DNA of 64,000 nt, taken from assembly GCF_002891295.1 (NCBI RefSeq), contig NZ_LGUI01000004.1:1-64000 (forward strand), in the 5' to 3' direction. Below the pieces are notes generated by a model. The model did no database searches. It had not been told where the DNA came from and worked only from the letters and a program-made list of their open reading frames with translations. Each line of letters begins with the position of its first letter. The stretch's first letter is position 1. Shown in pieces: positions 25,321-34,487 of the stretch. The stretch comes from Streptomyces eurocidicus. GTDB taxonomy: Bacteria > Actinomycetota > Actinomycetes > Streptomycetales > Streptomycetaceae. A program made the position numbers and the translations under genes.

Positions 25321-26385
25321 ATGAGTACGGGGAACCGGGCGCCCGAGCCCGGGAACGCGCCCCCTTTCGACCCCGAACTGGGCGCGGCGCTGGCCGCCCT
25401 GGGGAACGCGGCGAGGGAGCCGTTCACCCCGGAGAACCTCGCGGCGCGGCAGGAGCGGGACGCCGCGGCCCGGTCCAGGCCGACCCTCCGGGAACTCCGG
25501 GCCGACGGCCGCTTCGAGGTCGAGGAGCTGCGGGTGCCCGGACCGCCGGCCGGACGGGACGTCACGCTCGTCAGCGCGCGGCCCGCAGGGGCCACGGGGC
25601 CGCTGCCGCTGCTGTACTACCTGCACGGTGGCGGAATGATCATGGGTAACGCCTGGTCCGTCCTGCCGCGGCTGCTGCGCGAATGGGCCCTCCCGCTGGG
25701 GCTGGCCGTCGTCTCCGTCGAGTACCGGTTGGCGCCGCGGACGCGGTACCCCGGACCGGTGGAGGACTGCTACGCCGGATTCGTCTGGGCGGCCGAGCAC
25801 GCGGCCGGCCTGGGCATCGACGCGGACCGCATCATCGTCGGAGGGAAGAGCGCCGGCGGCGGCCTCGCCGCGGCACTCGCCCTGCTCACCCGTGACCGGG
25901 GCGGGCCCGCACCGATCGGGCAGCTTCTCCTGTGCCCGATGCTCGACGACCGCGGCGAGACCTTCTCCAGTCACCAACTGGCCGGCATCGACACCTGGGA
26001 CCGGACCTCCAACGCGACCGCGTGGCAGGCGTTCCTGGGCGACCGGTACGGCGCCGCGGACCTGCCGCCCTACGCGGCGCCCGCCCGCGCCACGGATCTG
26101 TCCGGGCTGCCCCCGGCCTACATCGACGTCGGGTCGGCCGAGACCTTCAGGGACGAGGGCGTGGCCTACGCCGACGCGATCTGGCGGGCCGGCGGCCAGG
26201 CCGAACTGCACGTATGGCCCGGAGCGTGCCACGGCTTCGACACCATCGCCCCGCAGGCGGCCCTCAGCCGGGACGCCCGCGACGCCCGTACCCGCTGGCT
26301 CCGGCGCGTCCTCGCGCAGTCCGGCGCCGAGCGGGAGCGCGGTACCGGCGGGCTGCCGGACCTTCCGCACCAGTACGGGAGGTGA
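25321..26385 (+). CDS. alpha/beta hydrolase, hormone-sensitive-lipase-like esterase
   Basis: 354 residues, HSL-type esterase. YLHGGGMIMG is the oxyanion HGGG motif (about residues 101-110). GGKSAGGG is the nucleophile elbow (GxSxG, Ser at about residue 181). The Asp is in DVGSAETFRDEG, two strands later, and the His in ACHGFD (about residue 306). The catalytic triad is therefore complete. The N-terminal 60 residues act as a cap. Substrates would be short acyl esters or acetylated sugars/alcohols; none can be assigned. ATG 25321. It stands alone. Confidence 0.9.
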   Translation: MSTGNRAPEPGNAPPFDPELGAALAALGNAAREPFTPENLAARQERDAAARSRPTLRELRADGRFEVEELRVPGPPAGRDVTLVSARPAGATGPLPLLYYLHGGGMIMGNAWSVLPRLLREWALPLGLAVVSVEYRLAPRTRYPGPVEDCYAGFVWAAEHAAGLGIDADRIIVGGKSAGGGLAAALALLTRDRGGPAPIGQLLLCPMLDDRGETFSSHQLAGIDTWDRTSNATAWQAFLGDRYGAADLPPYAAPARATDLSGLPPAYIDVGSAETFRDEGVAYADAIWRAGGQAELHVWPGACHGFDTIAPQAALSRDARDARTRWLRRVLAQSGAERERGTGGLPDLPHQYGR

Positions 26386-26392
26386 GGACCCG

Positions 26393-26581
26393 TCAGGCGT
26401 CCCGGAGCGTGCCGAGCGCCATGAGTTCGTCCCGGTACCCGATCCGCTCCGCCCACTCCCGGGGCCACGCCCCCGCACCGAGGTACGCGCCGGCGAACGC
26501 CCCGGCCGGGCAGGCGAGGGAGTCGGAGTCGCCCGAGGAACAGGCGGCACCTTGGAACCGGTGATGCTCGCCCGCTGCCAA
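26393..26581 (-). pseudogene. 3' remnant of an ADP-ribosylglycohydrolase gene
   Basis: The encoded stretch SSGDSDSLACPAGAFAGAYL, then GAGAWPREWAERIGYRDELM, is the C-terminal end of ADP-ribosylglycohydrolase (DraG/ARH) family proteins. GDSDS is the second metal-binding motif and AGAFAGA the following helix. The family is normally about 300 residues. Upstream of about 26560 no family sequence continues in any frame, so only the last 50 or so residues remain. This is a deletion remnant and not a functional gene. Confidence 0.7.
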
Positions 26582-26675
26582 GGGAGGCCGTCCCTCGGGC
26601 CGCCCCGACGGCCGGTCGGAGGCGGGTGGGGGAGCGGTGGCGGGCGGAGCGCCACCGTCCAGGGACCCCCTCGCA

Positions 26676-28427
26676 TCACTCCCGGGCGCCGTCCGGCCCG
26701 TAAGGCGCCGCTGACCCGTCGGCGGGCGAGCCGCCGGGCCCGGTAGCCCCCGCCCGGGGCAGGATCAGCGCCGAGGGGGCGTGCAGGGTGATCCGTACCG
26801 GGGCGAGAGCCGTCGCGTCGAGCACGGGTTCGCCGGTGCCGGTGTTGCGGGCGAAGCGCGGGTGGGCGCCTCCGGAGATCTGCAGGCGGACGCGGTGCCC
26901 GGCGGCGAAGCGGTGGGCGGTCGAGCTCATCGGCACCGTCGCTTCCGACGGGTCCTCGCGCCGTGGGTCGAGCCGGACCAGTCCGTCGCAGACGTTCGTC
27001 GAGCGGCCCGCCGCGTCGACGTCGCACAGCCGGGCGAAGACGTCGGCGTGCCCGGTGTCGGTGGACACCCGCAGCCGCGCGGAGACCGGGCCGAGGATCT
27101 CCAGGGGTTCGGTGAGCGGCGGCCCGGTGAAGGTCAGGACGTCCTCGCGGGCCTCCAGGGCCGTGTTGTCGCGGGCGCCGGCCGAGGGGGAGAGGAGCTG
27201 CCCGCCGACGGAGGGCGTGGGATCGGCCGGGTCGTGGCGGAAGGACGCGAGCGGCCCGGGGGACGCGGGCTCCTCGGCGGTGAGCCGCCCGCCGGGTGCC
27301 GGGAACCAGTGTTCCCCGGCCGGGGAGGCGGGCCAGTCGTCGAGGTCCCGCCATCCGGCGTCCCGGCCGCCGGTGTGTACGCGGACCCTGGTGGGGCGCA
27401 GACCGGAGGGGTCGTCGCACAGGTGCGCGCGCAGCCAGGCGAGGGTGTCGGCGAACACATCGGGCCAGCCGCGCTGGAGGGCCGAGGTGTGTGTCCAGGG
27501 GCCGATGAGCAGGCTGGTGTCACAGCCGGCCCGGCGCAGCCGGTCGTACTGCTCGACGGTCTGGTCGAGCAGTATGTCGTGCCATCCGGAGACCAGGCAT
27601 ACGGGCACCGTCGCCCGGTCGGCCGCGGCGGCCGTGGAGGCGCCCTCCCAGTAGGGATCGGCGGCGTCGGGGCGGCTCAGCACCTCGTCGAACCAAGGCG
27701 TTTCGTCACCGAGGACGGGCCGGACGGCTTCGCGCAGCGGCAGCTTCCGGGTGATGTCGGGCAGGTGGCGCCGGAGACGCAGCGTCGCGCGCAGGAACGG
27801 GGTGATCCCCCGGTGCTGGTAGGTCATCCCGACGCCGATGGCGAGGGTGTCCTCCAGGCGGGGCGCGCCGTGCGGGTGGAACAGGGCGTGCGGGTCGTGC
27901 AGACCGACCTGGACCGCCATCGCCCGCAGCTCCGGCGGCGGGTCCAGGGCGAGCGCCCACTGCGTGTACCCCAGATAGCTGGGGCCGGCCGTGCCCAGCC
28001 GTCCGTCGAACCAGGGCCGGTCGCGCAACCAGGCCACCGTGGCCTGCCCGTCCGCGGCCTCGTTGCGCCACAGGTCGAACGCCCCTCCCGAACCGCCCGT
28101 CCCCCGGCAGCTCTGCAGGATCACATGGAACCCCTGCTCGGCGAGGAGGACGCCGTACATCGGCGACCACGGCAGGCCCCGGCCGTAGGGCGAGCGCACC
28201 ATGACGGTCGGGAAGTCGCCCCGCCCGCGCGGGAAGTAGTGGTCCGTGATCAAGGGGCTGCCGTCGGCGGCCGGTACGACGAGCCCCGGCTCCCAGCCGA
28301 CGTCGTACCGCCGGGCGGGGAGGCCGCGCCATGTCGCCCTCATCAACCGAGAGGACAGCGGCGCCCTGCCCGGGGGTGCGGTCCAGGTGGTCCTCGGTGC
28401 GACGTCCTGCGGGTGCGATGGCGTCAT
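26676..28427 (-). CDS. CocE/NonD family hydrolase (X-Pro dipeptidyl-peptidase S15-like)
   Basis: 583 residues. The N-terminal alpha/beta hydrolase domain contains MVRSPYGRG, the oxyanion-hole region LQSCRGTGGSGG and the nucleophile motif AGPSYLGYTQ (GxSYxG). The acid lies near SGWHDILLD and the His in GPWTHTS. The C-terminal jelly-roll domain (about 380-560) includes LEILGPVSARLRVST and VRLQISGGAHPRFARN, both characteristic. Members hydrolyse esters, amides or acylated antibiotics. The start at 28427 has GGGGAGAG upstream. It is divergent from a TetR regulator with an operator-like palindrome between, so it is probably induced by that regulator's ligand. Confidence 0.92.
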   Translation of the reverse strand: MTPSHPQDVAPRTTWTAPPGRAPLSSRLMRATWRGLPARRYDVGWEPGLVVPAADGSPLITDHYFPRGRGDFPTVMVRSPYGRGLPWSPMYGVLLAEQGFHVILQSCRGTGGSGGAFDLWRNEAADGQATVAWLRDRPWFDGRLGTAGPSYLGYTQWALALDPPPELRAMAVQVGLHDPHALFHPHGAPRLEDTLAIGVGMTYQHRGITPFLRATLRLRRHLPDITRKLPLREAVRPVLGDETPWFDEVLSRPDAADPYWEGASTAAAADRATVPVCLVSGWHDILLDQTVEQYDRLRRAGCDTSLLIGPWTHTSALQRGWPDVFADTLAWLRAHLCDDPSGLRPTRVRVHTGGRDAGWRDLDDWPASPAGEHWFPAPGGRLTAEEPASPGPLASFRHDPADPTPSVGGQLLSPSAGARDNTALEAREDVLTFTGPPLTEPLEILGPVSARLRVSTDTGHADVFARLCDVDAAGRSTNVCDGLVRLDPRREDPSEATVPMSSTAHRFAAGHRVRLQISGGAHPRFARNTGTGEPVLDATALAPVRITLHAPSALILPRAGATGPGGSPADGSAAPYGPDGARE

Positions 28428-28461
28428 GGGTCTCTCCCCTGTCCATGGTCGCGCTTGTTTC

Positions 28462-28474
28462 CGTACGATGTACG
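28462..28474. promoter_or_regulatory. TetR-type operator between hydrolase and regulator genes
   Basis: CGTAC-GAT-GTACG (28462-28474) is a perfect inverted repeat in the 113-bp gap between the divergent CocE-like hydrolase and TetR genes. It overlaps AT-richer DNA (TTGTTT at 28455, GAATAA at 28476) where promoters for either gene would sit. Confidence 0.65.
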
Positions 28475-28540
28475 AGAATAAGCCCTGCTTGGATGGGTGC
28501 CGCACGCACCCCTGCCGAACCGAGTGAGAGGAACAGCGCC

Positions 28541-29257
28541 GTGGCCCGCGGTGACGCCTCCGACGCCCCGCGCGTCGACCCCGAAGAGCTCTGGCTGCGC
28601 CCCGCCCGGCCGCGCCGGGGGCGCCCGCCCGCCTTCAGCCGTGAGGTGATCGCGGCGGCGGCCGTCGCGCTCGCGGACGCCGAGGGGCTCGGCGGCGTCA
28701 CGATGCGCCGGGTGGCCTCGGAGATCGGCGCGGGCGCCATGTCGCTCTACAGCTACGTCCCCGACAAGGAGACGCTGGTCGAGCTGATGATCGACCACGT
28801 CAGCGGCGAGCACGTCATGCCGGGGCTCCCCACCGGGGACTGGCGGGCCGACCTGAAAGCCGTCGCCCACGCCCAGCGCGCCCTCATGCTCCGTCACCCC
28901 TGGCTGCCCGCCGCGCTGCCCGGCCGCCGGACCCTCGGCCCCCGCACCCTGGCGGTCCTGGAGGTCGTGCTGGCCGCCCTGCGCCCCAGCAGGCTGGACG
29001 GCGGCGCGCGACTGGAGGTCTTCAGCCTGCTCACCGGCTTCGTCGCGGGGCACGTCGCGCACGAGGTCGCGCAGTCCGCCGTCGCGGGGGAGCCGGACCG
29101 GGCCGCGGCCGAGGCCCGCTACCTCGCGGCCGTCGCCGCGGACGGCCGCCATCCGGAACTCGCCGGGGTCCTCGCCGGGCCCGCGCGGCCGACGACGCCC
29201 GACGAGACGTTCGCCCGGCTCCTCGACCGCATGGTCAACGGCCTGGACGCGGGCTGA
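28541..29257 (+). CDS. TetR-family transcriptional regulator
   Basis: 238 residues from GTG 28541 (GAGAGG upstream). The N-terminal 40 residues are an Arg/Pro-rich arm (RPARPRRGRPPAFSR). The HTH follows: AAAVALADAEGLGGVTMRRV, then GAGAMSLYSYVPDKETLVEL, the hallmark of TetR proteins with the TetR_C-type ligand domain (GHVAHEVA near residue 185). It probably represses itself and the divergent CocE-like hydrolase through the palindrome at 28462-28474. The effector is unknown. Confidence 0.9.
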   Translation: MARGDASDAPRVDPEELWLRPARPRRGRPPAFSREVIAAAAVALADAEGLGGVTMRRVASEIGAGAMSLYSYVPDKETLVELMIDHVSGEHVMPGLPTGDWRADLKAVAHAQRALMLRHPWLPAALPGRRTLGPRTLAVLEVVLAALRPSRLDGGARLEVFSLLTGFVAGHVAHEVAQSAVAGEPDRAAAEARYLAAVAADGRHPELAGVLAGPARPTTPDETFARLLDRMVNGLDAG

Positions 29258-29372
29258 GGTCTCCGGCCGGAGCCGGGTGCGCGCCCGAGGCCGGTACTCG
29301 TCTCCCCGACCGGCGACCGGCGCACGACACTGCCGGAGAGACGTCATCCGTTCCATGCGGAGGGAGCCGGTC

Positions 29373-30032
29373 GTGATCCATCTGAGCGAGACCCTGGCCC
29401 TGCAGTCCGTCGAGGGGTTCCTGTCCCCGGACGAACTGGCGCAGCTCGGCAAGATCATGGACGACGAGCTCGCGGCGAGCGGCTGGACGCCGGGGACGCA
29501 GGCCGAGGTCGTCCGGGCACCCGGCGACGCCCAGGCGATCCTGCGGGAGGCCACCGCCCGCGCGCTGCCCGTCCTCCGGCACGTGCTGCCCTCGGTCGCC
29601 GCGGACGCCCCGTGGGGGTACACCGAGCTGACGGCGGGGCGGGAGGTGCCCGCGCACATCGACGGCATTCCCGAGCCCGCCGTCGCGCCGCGCCGCATCG
29701 GGCGGATCGGCGTCACGCTGGAGCAGGCGGACGCGGGCGGCGAGTTCTACGTCGAGACCACGGCCTCCGCGACCGTGTGGAGCGGCCAGGTGGTGGGCGA
29801 ACGGGAAGGGTACGCGGCGGGCACGGGCCTCACCCGGAGACTGCCGCATCCGAACCGGCACGAAACCGAGCCCGTATGGCTGCGGGACGCCGTCCGCACC
29901 CGGTGGGTCACCGGGGCACCGGCGGGCGTCGCCCTCGCCTACGGTGCGCAGCTCGTCCACGGGGTGCTGCCCGTACGGTCGGGCCGGCTGCGGAAGTTCG
30001 TCACCGACCTGCTGGACACCCGTCTCCCCTGA
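29373..30032 (+). CDS. 2-oxoglutarate/Fe(II)-dependent oxygenase-like protein
   Basis: 219 residues. [14 protein letters not shown] supplies the HxD iron ligands (about residue 96). [20 protein letters not shown] supplies the distal His, followed by Arg/Lys (GRLRKF) at the position that binds 2-oxoglutarate. The spacing fits the double-stranded beta helix of prolyl-hydroxylase-like oxygenases. Start GTG 29373 is favoured by GGAGGGAG 7 nt upstream; ATG 29355 is the alternative. The substrate is unknown. It follows the TetR gene by 115 bp in the same direction. Confidence 0.7.
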   Translation: MIHLSETLALQSVEGFLSPDELAQLGKIMDDELAASGWTPGTQAEVVRAPGDAQAILREATARALPVLRHVLPSVAADAPWGYTELTAGREVPAHIDGIPEPAVAPRRIGRIGVTLEQADAGGEFYVETTASATVWSGQVVGEREGYAAGTGLTRRLPHPNRHETEPVWLRDAVRTRWVTGAPAGVALAYGAQLVHGVLPVRSGRLRKFVTDLLDTRLP

Positions 30033-30096
30033 CGGTCCCGGCGGGGGAGACGAGCAGGCCCCGCCGGGCCCCCGGACGGCCGGTCAGCCGAGCGCC

Positions 30097-30369
30097 GCCG
30101 CCAGCAGCCCGGCCGAGCCGCCCGTAGGTCCGCCCGATGGCCCGGGGGCTGGTGGTGTCCGTGACGCGCGACGGCTCCGCGGTGTTCAGCTCCGGCTCCC
30201 AGCGGTCGAGCCGGGTCGTCCGGTCCCCGATCGAGCGGCAGAAACGGGTGATCGCCGTGGGGCCGCCGAGCTCGCGGAGCAGCAGGTTGCCCGCGAGGTT
30301 GTCGCTGAAGCGAATGGTGGCGTCGCACAGCTCCCCGACGGTCATGCCGTCGCGGAGGTTGTCCTCCTC
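30097..30369 (-). pseudogene. internal fragment of a class A beta-lactamase gene
   Basis: One frame reads the central part of a class A beta-lactamase: [20 protein letters not shown] with the SDN motif, then [20 protein letters not shown] and [10 protein letters not shown], ending near [15 protein letters not shown]. The N-terminal SxxK box and the C-terminal KTG box are missing from both flanks and from the other frames, so no active enzyme can be made. About 90 of the usual 290 residues remain. It lies between the 2OG oxygenase and the APC permease. Confidence 0.75.
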
Positions 30370-30395
30370 GCCACTCCGGGCGGGTGCGCGGCGCG

Positions 30396-31994
30396 TCAGG
30401 ACGGTGTGTGCGACGCGAACATCTGCCGGGTGCCCGACCGGACCGCCCAGAAGAAGATGCCCAGCGTGACGACGGCGACGGTGACCGAGTCGTAGGGCGC
30501 GGGCAGCCGTCCCGAACCCTTGAAGGTGCCGAGCCACGACAGGAGCGTCAGCGCGCCCAGATAGACCACCAGCCAGGCGCCCGTGCGCAGTTCCTCGCCG
30601 AGCGACCGCTCGTTGTGCCCGGTGCGCCACATCGCCAGGAACAGCAGCAGTCCGGCCAGGACGAGCGGCAGCGCCAGACGCAGGTCGTGCCAGCCCGACC
30701 AGTACACGAACTCACTGGCCACGACGAAGCTCACGGGTGCGATCCAGCGCAGCCCCGGCACCCAGCCGGCCATCCTCTCCCGGCCGGGACCGGCCCGGAA
30801 GACGGCGACGGCCACGGCGGAGGCGGCGTAGATGAGCAGGTACATGTCGCCCATGACGCTGACGATGTGCTGCCAGCCGCCGAACGGCAGGAGGAAGAGG
30901 ACGATCACGACGAGGTTCAGCAGGAGCGCCCGGTGCGGGATGCCGTAGCGCTCGCCGACCCGCATGAAGAACCGGGGGATCGTGCGGTTCTTGGCGAGGG
31001 CGTAGGTGTGCCGGGCGTTGAGGGCCACGCCCACGTACGCCGACCCGCCGGGGGAGGCCACCGCGTCCGCGTAGAGCAGGCTGGACAGCCAGTGCAGATT
31101 GAGGATCAGCGCCAGCTGGCCGAAGGGCGACTCGAAGCTGACGCCCTGCCAGCCGTGCCCGAGCAGGTTCTCGGGGACCGTGAAGAGAAAGGCCAGTTGC
31201 AGGGCCAGGTACATCAGTACCGCCAGCGCGATGGCGGTCAGCACGGACGCCGGGAGGGTGCGGCGGGGATTGCGCGTCTCGCCCGAGAAGTCCAGCGGCG
31301 CCTGGAAGCCGTTGACCGAATAGACGATGCCGCCACCGGCGAGCGCGGACAGGCACGCGGCGTATCCGTACGGCGCGAAGCCGCCGTGGTCGGTGAGGCG
31401 CCCCGAGTGCCAGCCCGAGGCGAACAGCGCGATCACCGTGACCACCGGCACGAGGACCTTGAACACCGAGACGAGGTTGTTGAGCCGGGCGAACGCCCGC
31501 ACCGTGAACCAGTTCAATGCCGTCAGCAGGACGCTCAGCGCCACGGCCACGCCCAGGCCGAACGGGCTGAGCGTACCGCCGTCGTAGATGTCCGGGAGGT
31601 AGTGGTCGGCGTACTGCATGATCGCGCTGATCTCGGCGGCGGTGCCGCCCACCGACAGCAGCACCGACCACCCGACGAGCGTGCCGACCAGCCGGCCGCT
31701 CGCGTACAGCGGCCAGCGCACCGTGCCGCCGCCCTCCGGCCGTGACGCCCCCAGTTCGATCATGACGAGCGCGACGAGACCGCACAGCAGCCCCGCGCCG
31801 ACCCAGGACAGCAGGGCGGCGGGCCCGGCCGTCTGGGCCGCGTACATGGCGGCGAAGAGCCAGCCCGAACCGACGATGTTCGAGAAGCCGATCGCGGTCA
31901 GCCCCCAGAACCCCAGATGCCGGTGCAAGCGCCCTTCCTGCTCGAGCACCGTCGGCGCGACGGGCTCGCCCCCTGCCAGCTGACGATCCGACAC
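30396..31994 (-). CDS. APC-superfamily amino acid permease
   Basis: 532 residues with about 12 to 14 hydrophobic segments. [18 protein letters not shown] is the conserved first unwound helix of APC transporters (GSGW). [20 protein letters not shown] is the conserved helix 6 region with the (G/S)F..P signature, and [20 protein letters not shown] marks helix 8. Start GTG 31994 with GAGGAGGGG upstream. The substrate is probably an amino acid or amine but cannot be fixed. The beta-lactamase remnant lies 27 bp beyond its stop. Confidence 0.9.
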   Translation of the reverse strand: MSDRQLAGGEPVAPTVLEQEGRLHRHLGFWGLTAIGFSNIVGSGWLFAAMYAAQTAGPAALLSWVGAGLLCGLVALVMIELGASRPEGGGTVRWPLYASGRLVGTLVGWSVLLSVGGTAAEISAIMQYADHYLPDIYDGGTLSPFGLGVAVALSVLLTALNWFTVRAFARLNNLVSVFKVLVPVVTVIALFASGWHSGRLTDHGGFAPYGYAACLSALAGGGIVYSVNGFQAPLDFSGETRNPRRTLPASVLTAIALAVLMYLALQLAFLFTVPENLLGHGWQGVSFESPFGQLALILNLHWLSSLLYADAVASPGGSAYVGVALNARHTYALAKNRTIPRFFMRVGERYGIPHRALLLNLVVIVLFLLPFGGWQHIVSVMGDMYLLIYAASAVAVAVFRAGPGRERMAGWVPGLRWIAPVSFVVASEFVYWSGWHDLRLALPLVLAGLLLFLAMWRTGHNERSLGEELRTGAWLVVYLGALTLLSWLGTFKGSGRLPAPYDSVTVAVVTLGIFFWAVRSGTRQMFASHTPS

Positions 31995-32235
31995 CGGACC
32001 CCTCCTCGTTCCCGATCCGGCGGAACCCCGCCGGGACGGCCGCGCAGGCGGCTCCTCCGCGGCTCGTGATCAGGATTCTCCCCGGCCGGTGAGCCCGGGG
32101 GTGGGGCAGGGCACCGGGTCATGGCCGGCCGGCAGGGCCGCACCGGTGCCGATGACTCCTTACGCGCGTCCTTCGAGGTAGCGGACGGGTGGGCGTGGCC
32201 GGGGTGCCGGCCATGCCCCCGCCGGCCGCCGGCGA

Positions 32236-32403
32236 TCAGTTGTGACCGAACTTCCGCGGCTGCTTGTGGGCCACCTCCGGGGTCGGAGAATTCACCTCCC
32301 GGGTGACCGGTGCCTTCGGTTGCTCCTTCGTCTCCGCGGTGGCGCGGGGCTCGTGCCCGCCGGTGCGCGCGCCGCGGTTCTGCCGGGTCTGTTTCTTGCC
32401 CAC
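32236..32403 (-). CDS. small basic hydrophilic protein
   Basis: 55 residues (MGKKQTRQNRGARTGGHE..., ending HKQPRKFGHN) from GTG 32403. AGGAGG 7 nt upstream is among the best ribosome sites in the region, and this is the main reason to call it. It is strongly basic and likely disordered. No family is recognised. The flanking gaps (31995-32235 and 32404-32612) show no further gene. Confidence 0.55.
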   Translation of the reverse strand: MGKKQTRQNRGARTGGHEPRATAETKEQPKAPVTREVNSPTPEVAHKQPRKFGHN

Positions 32404-32612
32404 GGTCCTGCCTCCTGTACGGGGATCTCGGAGGATCGGGTACCACCAGACTGGCCCGTACCGGCGAAGGGCGCATGTCGGGCACGGGGTGCGACCCGGG
32501 GGCCGCGGCATGTGGCCGCCGCGAGCTCTGCGACCGTGCTGGGCTTCGGGCCGACCGGGCCCTGCGGGACGGCGGTGGGGCCGCCCGGCCGACGTCCGGT
32601 ACCTCCAGCAGC

Positions 32613-34283
32613 TCACCGGTCACCGGTGTCGGGATGGGCCGCGCGACCGGCGAGGGAGGCGGCCAGGGACCGCAGGGCCGCTCTGTCGGCCTTCCCGTTC
32701 CCGACCATGGGCAGAGTGTCCAGTACCTCCATACGCTGTGGAAGCTTGTAGACCGCGATGCCTTCTTCCTTGAGGAAGGACCGCATCTCCTCCAGCAGGG
32801 GAGGGTCCTGGCCCGGGCGCAGAGTGAGGAAGAGGCAGACGGTCTCCCCATAGATGTCGTGGGGCTTTCCGACCGCGGCGCAGTCGGCGACAGCGGGGTG
32901 GATGCCCGCCAGCGCTTCGAGTTCTTCGGCGCAGATCTTCAAGGCGCTCCAGTTGATGAGGTTCTTAATCCTTCCCACCACGGCGAGGTTTCCTGACTCG
33001 TCCTGTCTGACCAGGTCGCCCGTGCGGTAGAAGCCGTCCTCGGTGAATGCCTGCCGCGTAGCGGGCGGGTCACGGAAATAGCCGGGGATGACGGACGGGC
33101 CGCGGGTGAGGAGCTCGCCGGACTCACCGGGCGCTGCGGAGATCCCGCTGCCGGTCGTGATCCGGATCTCGGTGCCGGCGCCGACCGGCCGGCCTTGTGC
33201 ATGGGTCAGGACGTGGGGCGGATCATCGAGTCGGGTCAGGCTCACCATGCCCTCCGACATGCCGTAGACCTGCTGAACGTGACAGTCCAGGGCGTGGGTG
33301 GCGGCGCGCACTTCATGGGACTGCAGAATGGCGCCGCCCACCTGTACTACCCGCAAGGTGGAGAGGTCTCTTCCCATGCGATCCGCCGCCAGCAGTTGGC
33401 GAAGACCGGTAGGGGAAGTGGAAGTGTGCGTCACGCCTTCGCGTTCAATCAGGCGGAGCGCCTCCGGCGTCCGGTTGGCGGGGGCGATCACCACGGTGCC
33501 GCCCGCCGCCAGGACGCCGAGGAGGCCCGGGTTCGACAGCGCAAAGGTTTGCGTCAGCTGTGGAACAGCCAGGTACACCCAGTCGGATGAGACGCCGAGG
33601 ACCTCGCTGGTCGCCCTGATCAGGCAGCCGTAATCCTCATGGGTCCTGGCCATCAGCTTCGCCGGGCCCGTTGTCCCGGAGGAGTGCAGGTAGAGCGCGG
33701 TCTCCGACGGTGAGGCCGGTTCCTCTCCACACGCTGCCGGTGCCGGCTCCGGAGAGTGGCCGCATTCCGAATCGAACACTGCCTCCCCCTGTTGCAGTTG
33801 CCGGGTTCGGTCAGTGATGAGCAGCAGGGCGATGGAGGGGTGCCGGGAGCGCAGCGCCCGGGCCAGGTTCAGGTAGTCGAAGCCGTCGACGATGCCCGGG
33901 GCAGCCACTGCCGTCGGTTCTGTGATCGAAGTGATGCGATCGAGCTCATGGGAGCGCAGCACGGGAGAGGCCAGGACGGCGGGCGCCCCCATGCGGCACA
34001 GGGCAAGGAGCAGGACTGCGAGTTCCAGGCTGTTGGGCAGCTGTACCAGCACCCGATCACCGCGCCTGATCCCCAGGCTCCGCAGATACGCCGCTGCCCG
34101 GGTGACGCCCGCGGCCAACTGGGCGTGGGACATCCTGCGCTCTCCGTCCACCAGGGCGCACGCGTGTGGTCTCGTACGGGCACCGAGCAGAGCCATTTCG
34201 TCCAAGAGCTCCGGACGCCACCAGCCGCGGCGTCGGTATTCCTCCGCCCGCTCCCTACAGACGGCAGGTTCCTCAACCGGCAT
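32613..34283 (-). CDS. acyl/aryl-adenylate ligase (DhbE/EntE-type AMP-dependent synthetase)
   Basis: 556 residues. The start EEYRRRGWWRPELLDEMA resembles DhbE/EntE (2,3-dihydroxybenzoate-AMP ligases). LHSSGTTGPAKLMARTHEDY is the P-loop (A3); VYGMSEGMVSLTRLDDPP (A5), FYRTGDLVRQDESG (A7), VVGRIKNLINWSALKICAEE (A8 hinge) and LPMVGNGKADR with the catalytic Lys follow. In DhbE as I remember it the acid pocket reads HNYPLSSPG; here it reads QTFALSNPG, so the substrate is probably not dihydroxybenzoate or salicylate. No aryl-carrier protein adjoins it. Codon third positions are less GC-rich than in the neighbours, hinting at transfer. Start ATG 34283. Confidence 0.85.
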   Translation of the reverse strand: MPVEEPAVCRERAEEYRRRGWWRPELLDEMALLGARTRPHACALVDGERRMSHAQLAAGVTRAAAYLRSLGIRRGDRVLVQLPNSLELAVLLLALCRMGAPAVLASPVLRSHELDRITSITEPTAVAAPGIVDGFDYLNLARALRSRHPSIALLLITDRTRQLQQGEAVFDSECGHSPEPAPAACGEEPASPSETALYLHSSGTTGPAKLMARTHEDYGCLIRATSEVLGVSSDWVYLAVPQLTQTFALSNPGLLGVLAAGGTVVIAPANRTPEALRLIEREGVTHTSTSPTGLRQLLAADRMGRDLSTLRVVQVGGAILQSHEVRAATHALDCHVQQVYGMSEGMVSLTRLDDPPHVLTHAQGRPVGAGTEIRITTGSGISAAPGESGELLTRGPSVIPGYFRDPPATRQAFTEDGFYRTGDLVRQDESGNLAVVGRIKNLINWSALKICAEELEALAGIHPAVADCAAVGKPHDIYGETVCLFLTLRPGQDPPLLEEMRSFLKEEGIAVYKLPQRMEVLDTLPMVGNGKADRAALRSLAASLAGRAAHPDTGDR

Positions 34284-34299
34284 CAGACCCCTCTTGAGC

Positions 34300-34485
34300 G
34301 TGCAGAACTTCCAGCAGGGCATTACCGGGCCCATCCTCAGCCCCGGCAGCGTCTCCGACCGACGGTTCCGCAATACCGACAGGTCCGCACTCCTCGACCT
34401 GGACAACTTCCGTCAGGGAGTCGTGTTCTTCCCGATCGCGAACCCCGGATCGGTCAACACCGACAAGTTCATCAACCGGCTGTGA
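34300..34485 (+). other. orphan C-terminal coding fragment with an internal repeat
   Basis: A frame open to TGA 34483-34485 encodes two related segments: NFQQGITGPILSPGSV and NFRQGVVFFPIANPGSV. The duplication at the protein level suggests this was or is real coding sequence. The first usable start is GTG 34300 but no ribosome site precedes it, and the ligase gene starts just upstream in the other direction. It may be the 3' end of a gene truncated by rearrangement. Only 2 nt separate its stop from the next ATG (34488), so the two were probably one operon. Confidence 0.4.
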
Positions 34486-34487
34486 CA

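Noticed and set aside
25236..25649. Alternative frame overlapping the start of the HSL-like esterase
   Set aside because: Arg/Gly-rich, no ribosome site; the esterase frame carries all catalytic motifs.
32613..34283. The DhbE-like ligase as starter enzyme of the NRPS cluster
   Set aside because: It is more than 11 kb away, on the other strand, separated by an IS element and unrelated genes; no evidence links them.
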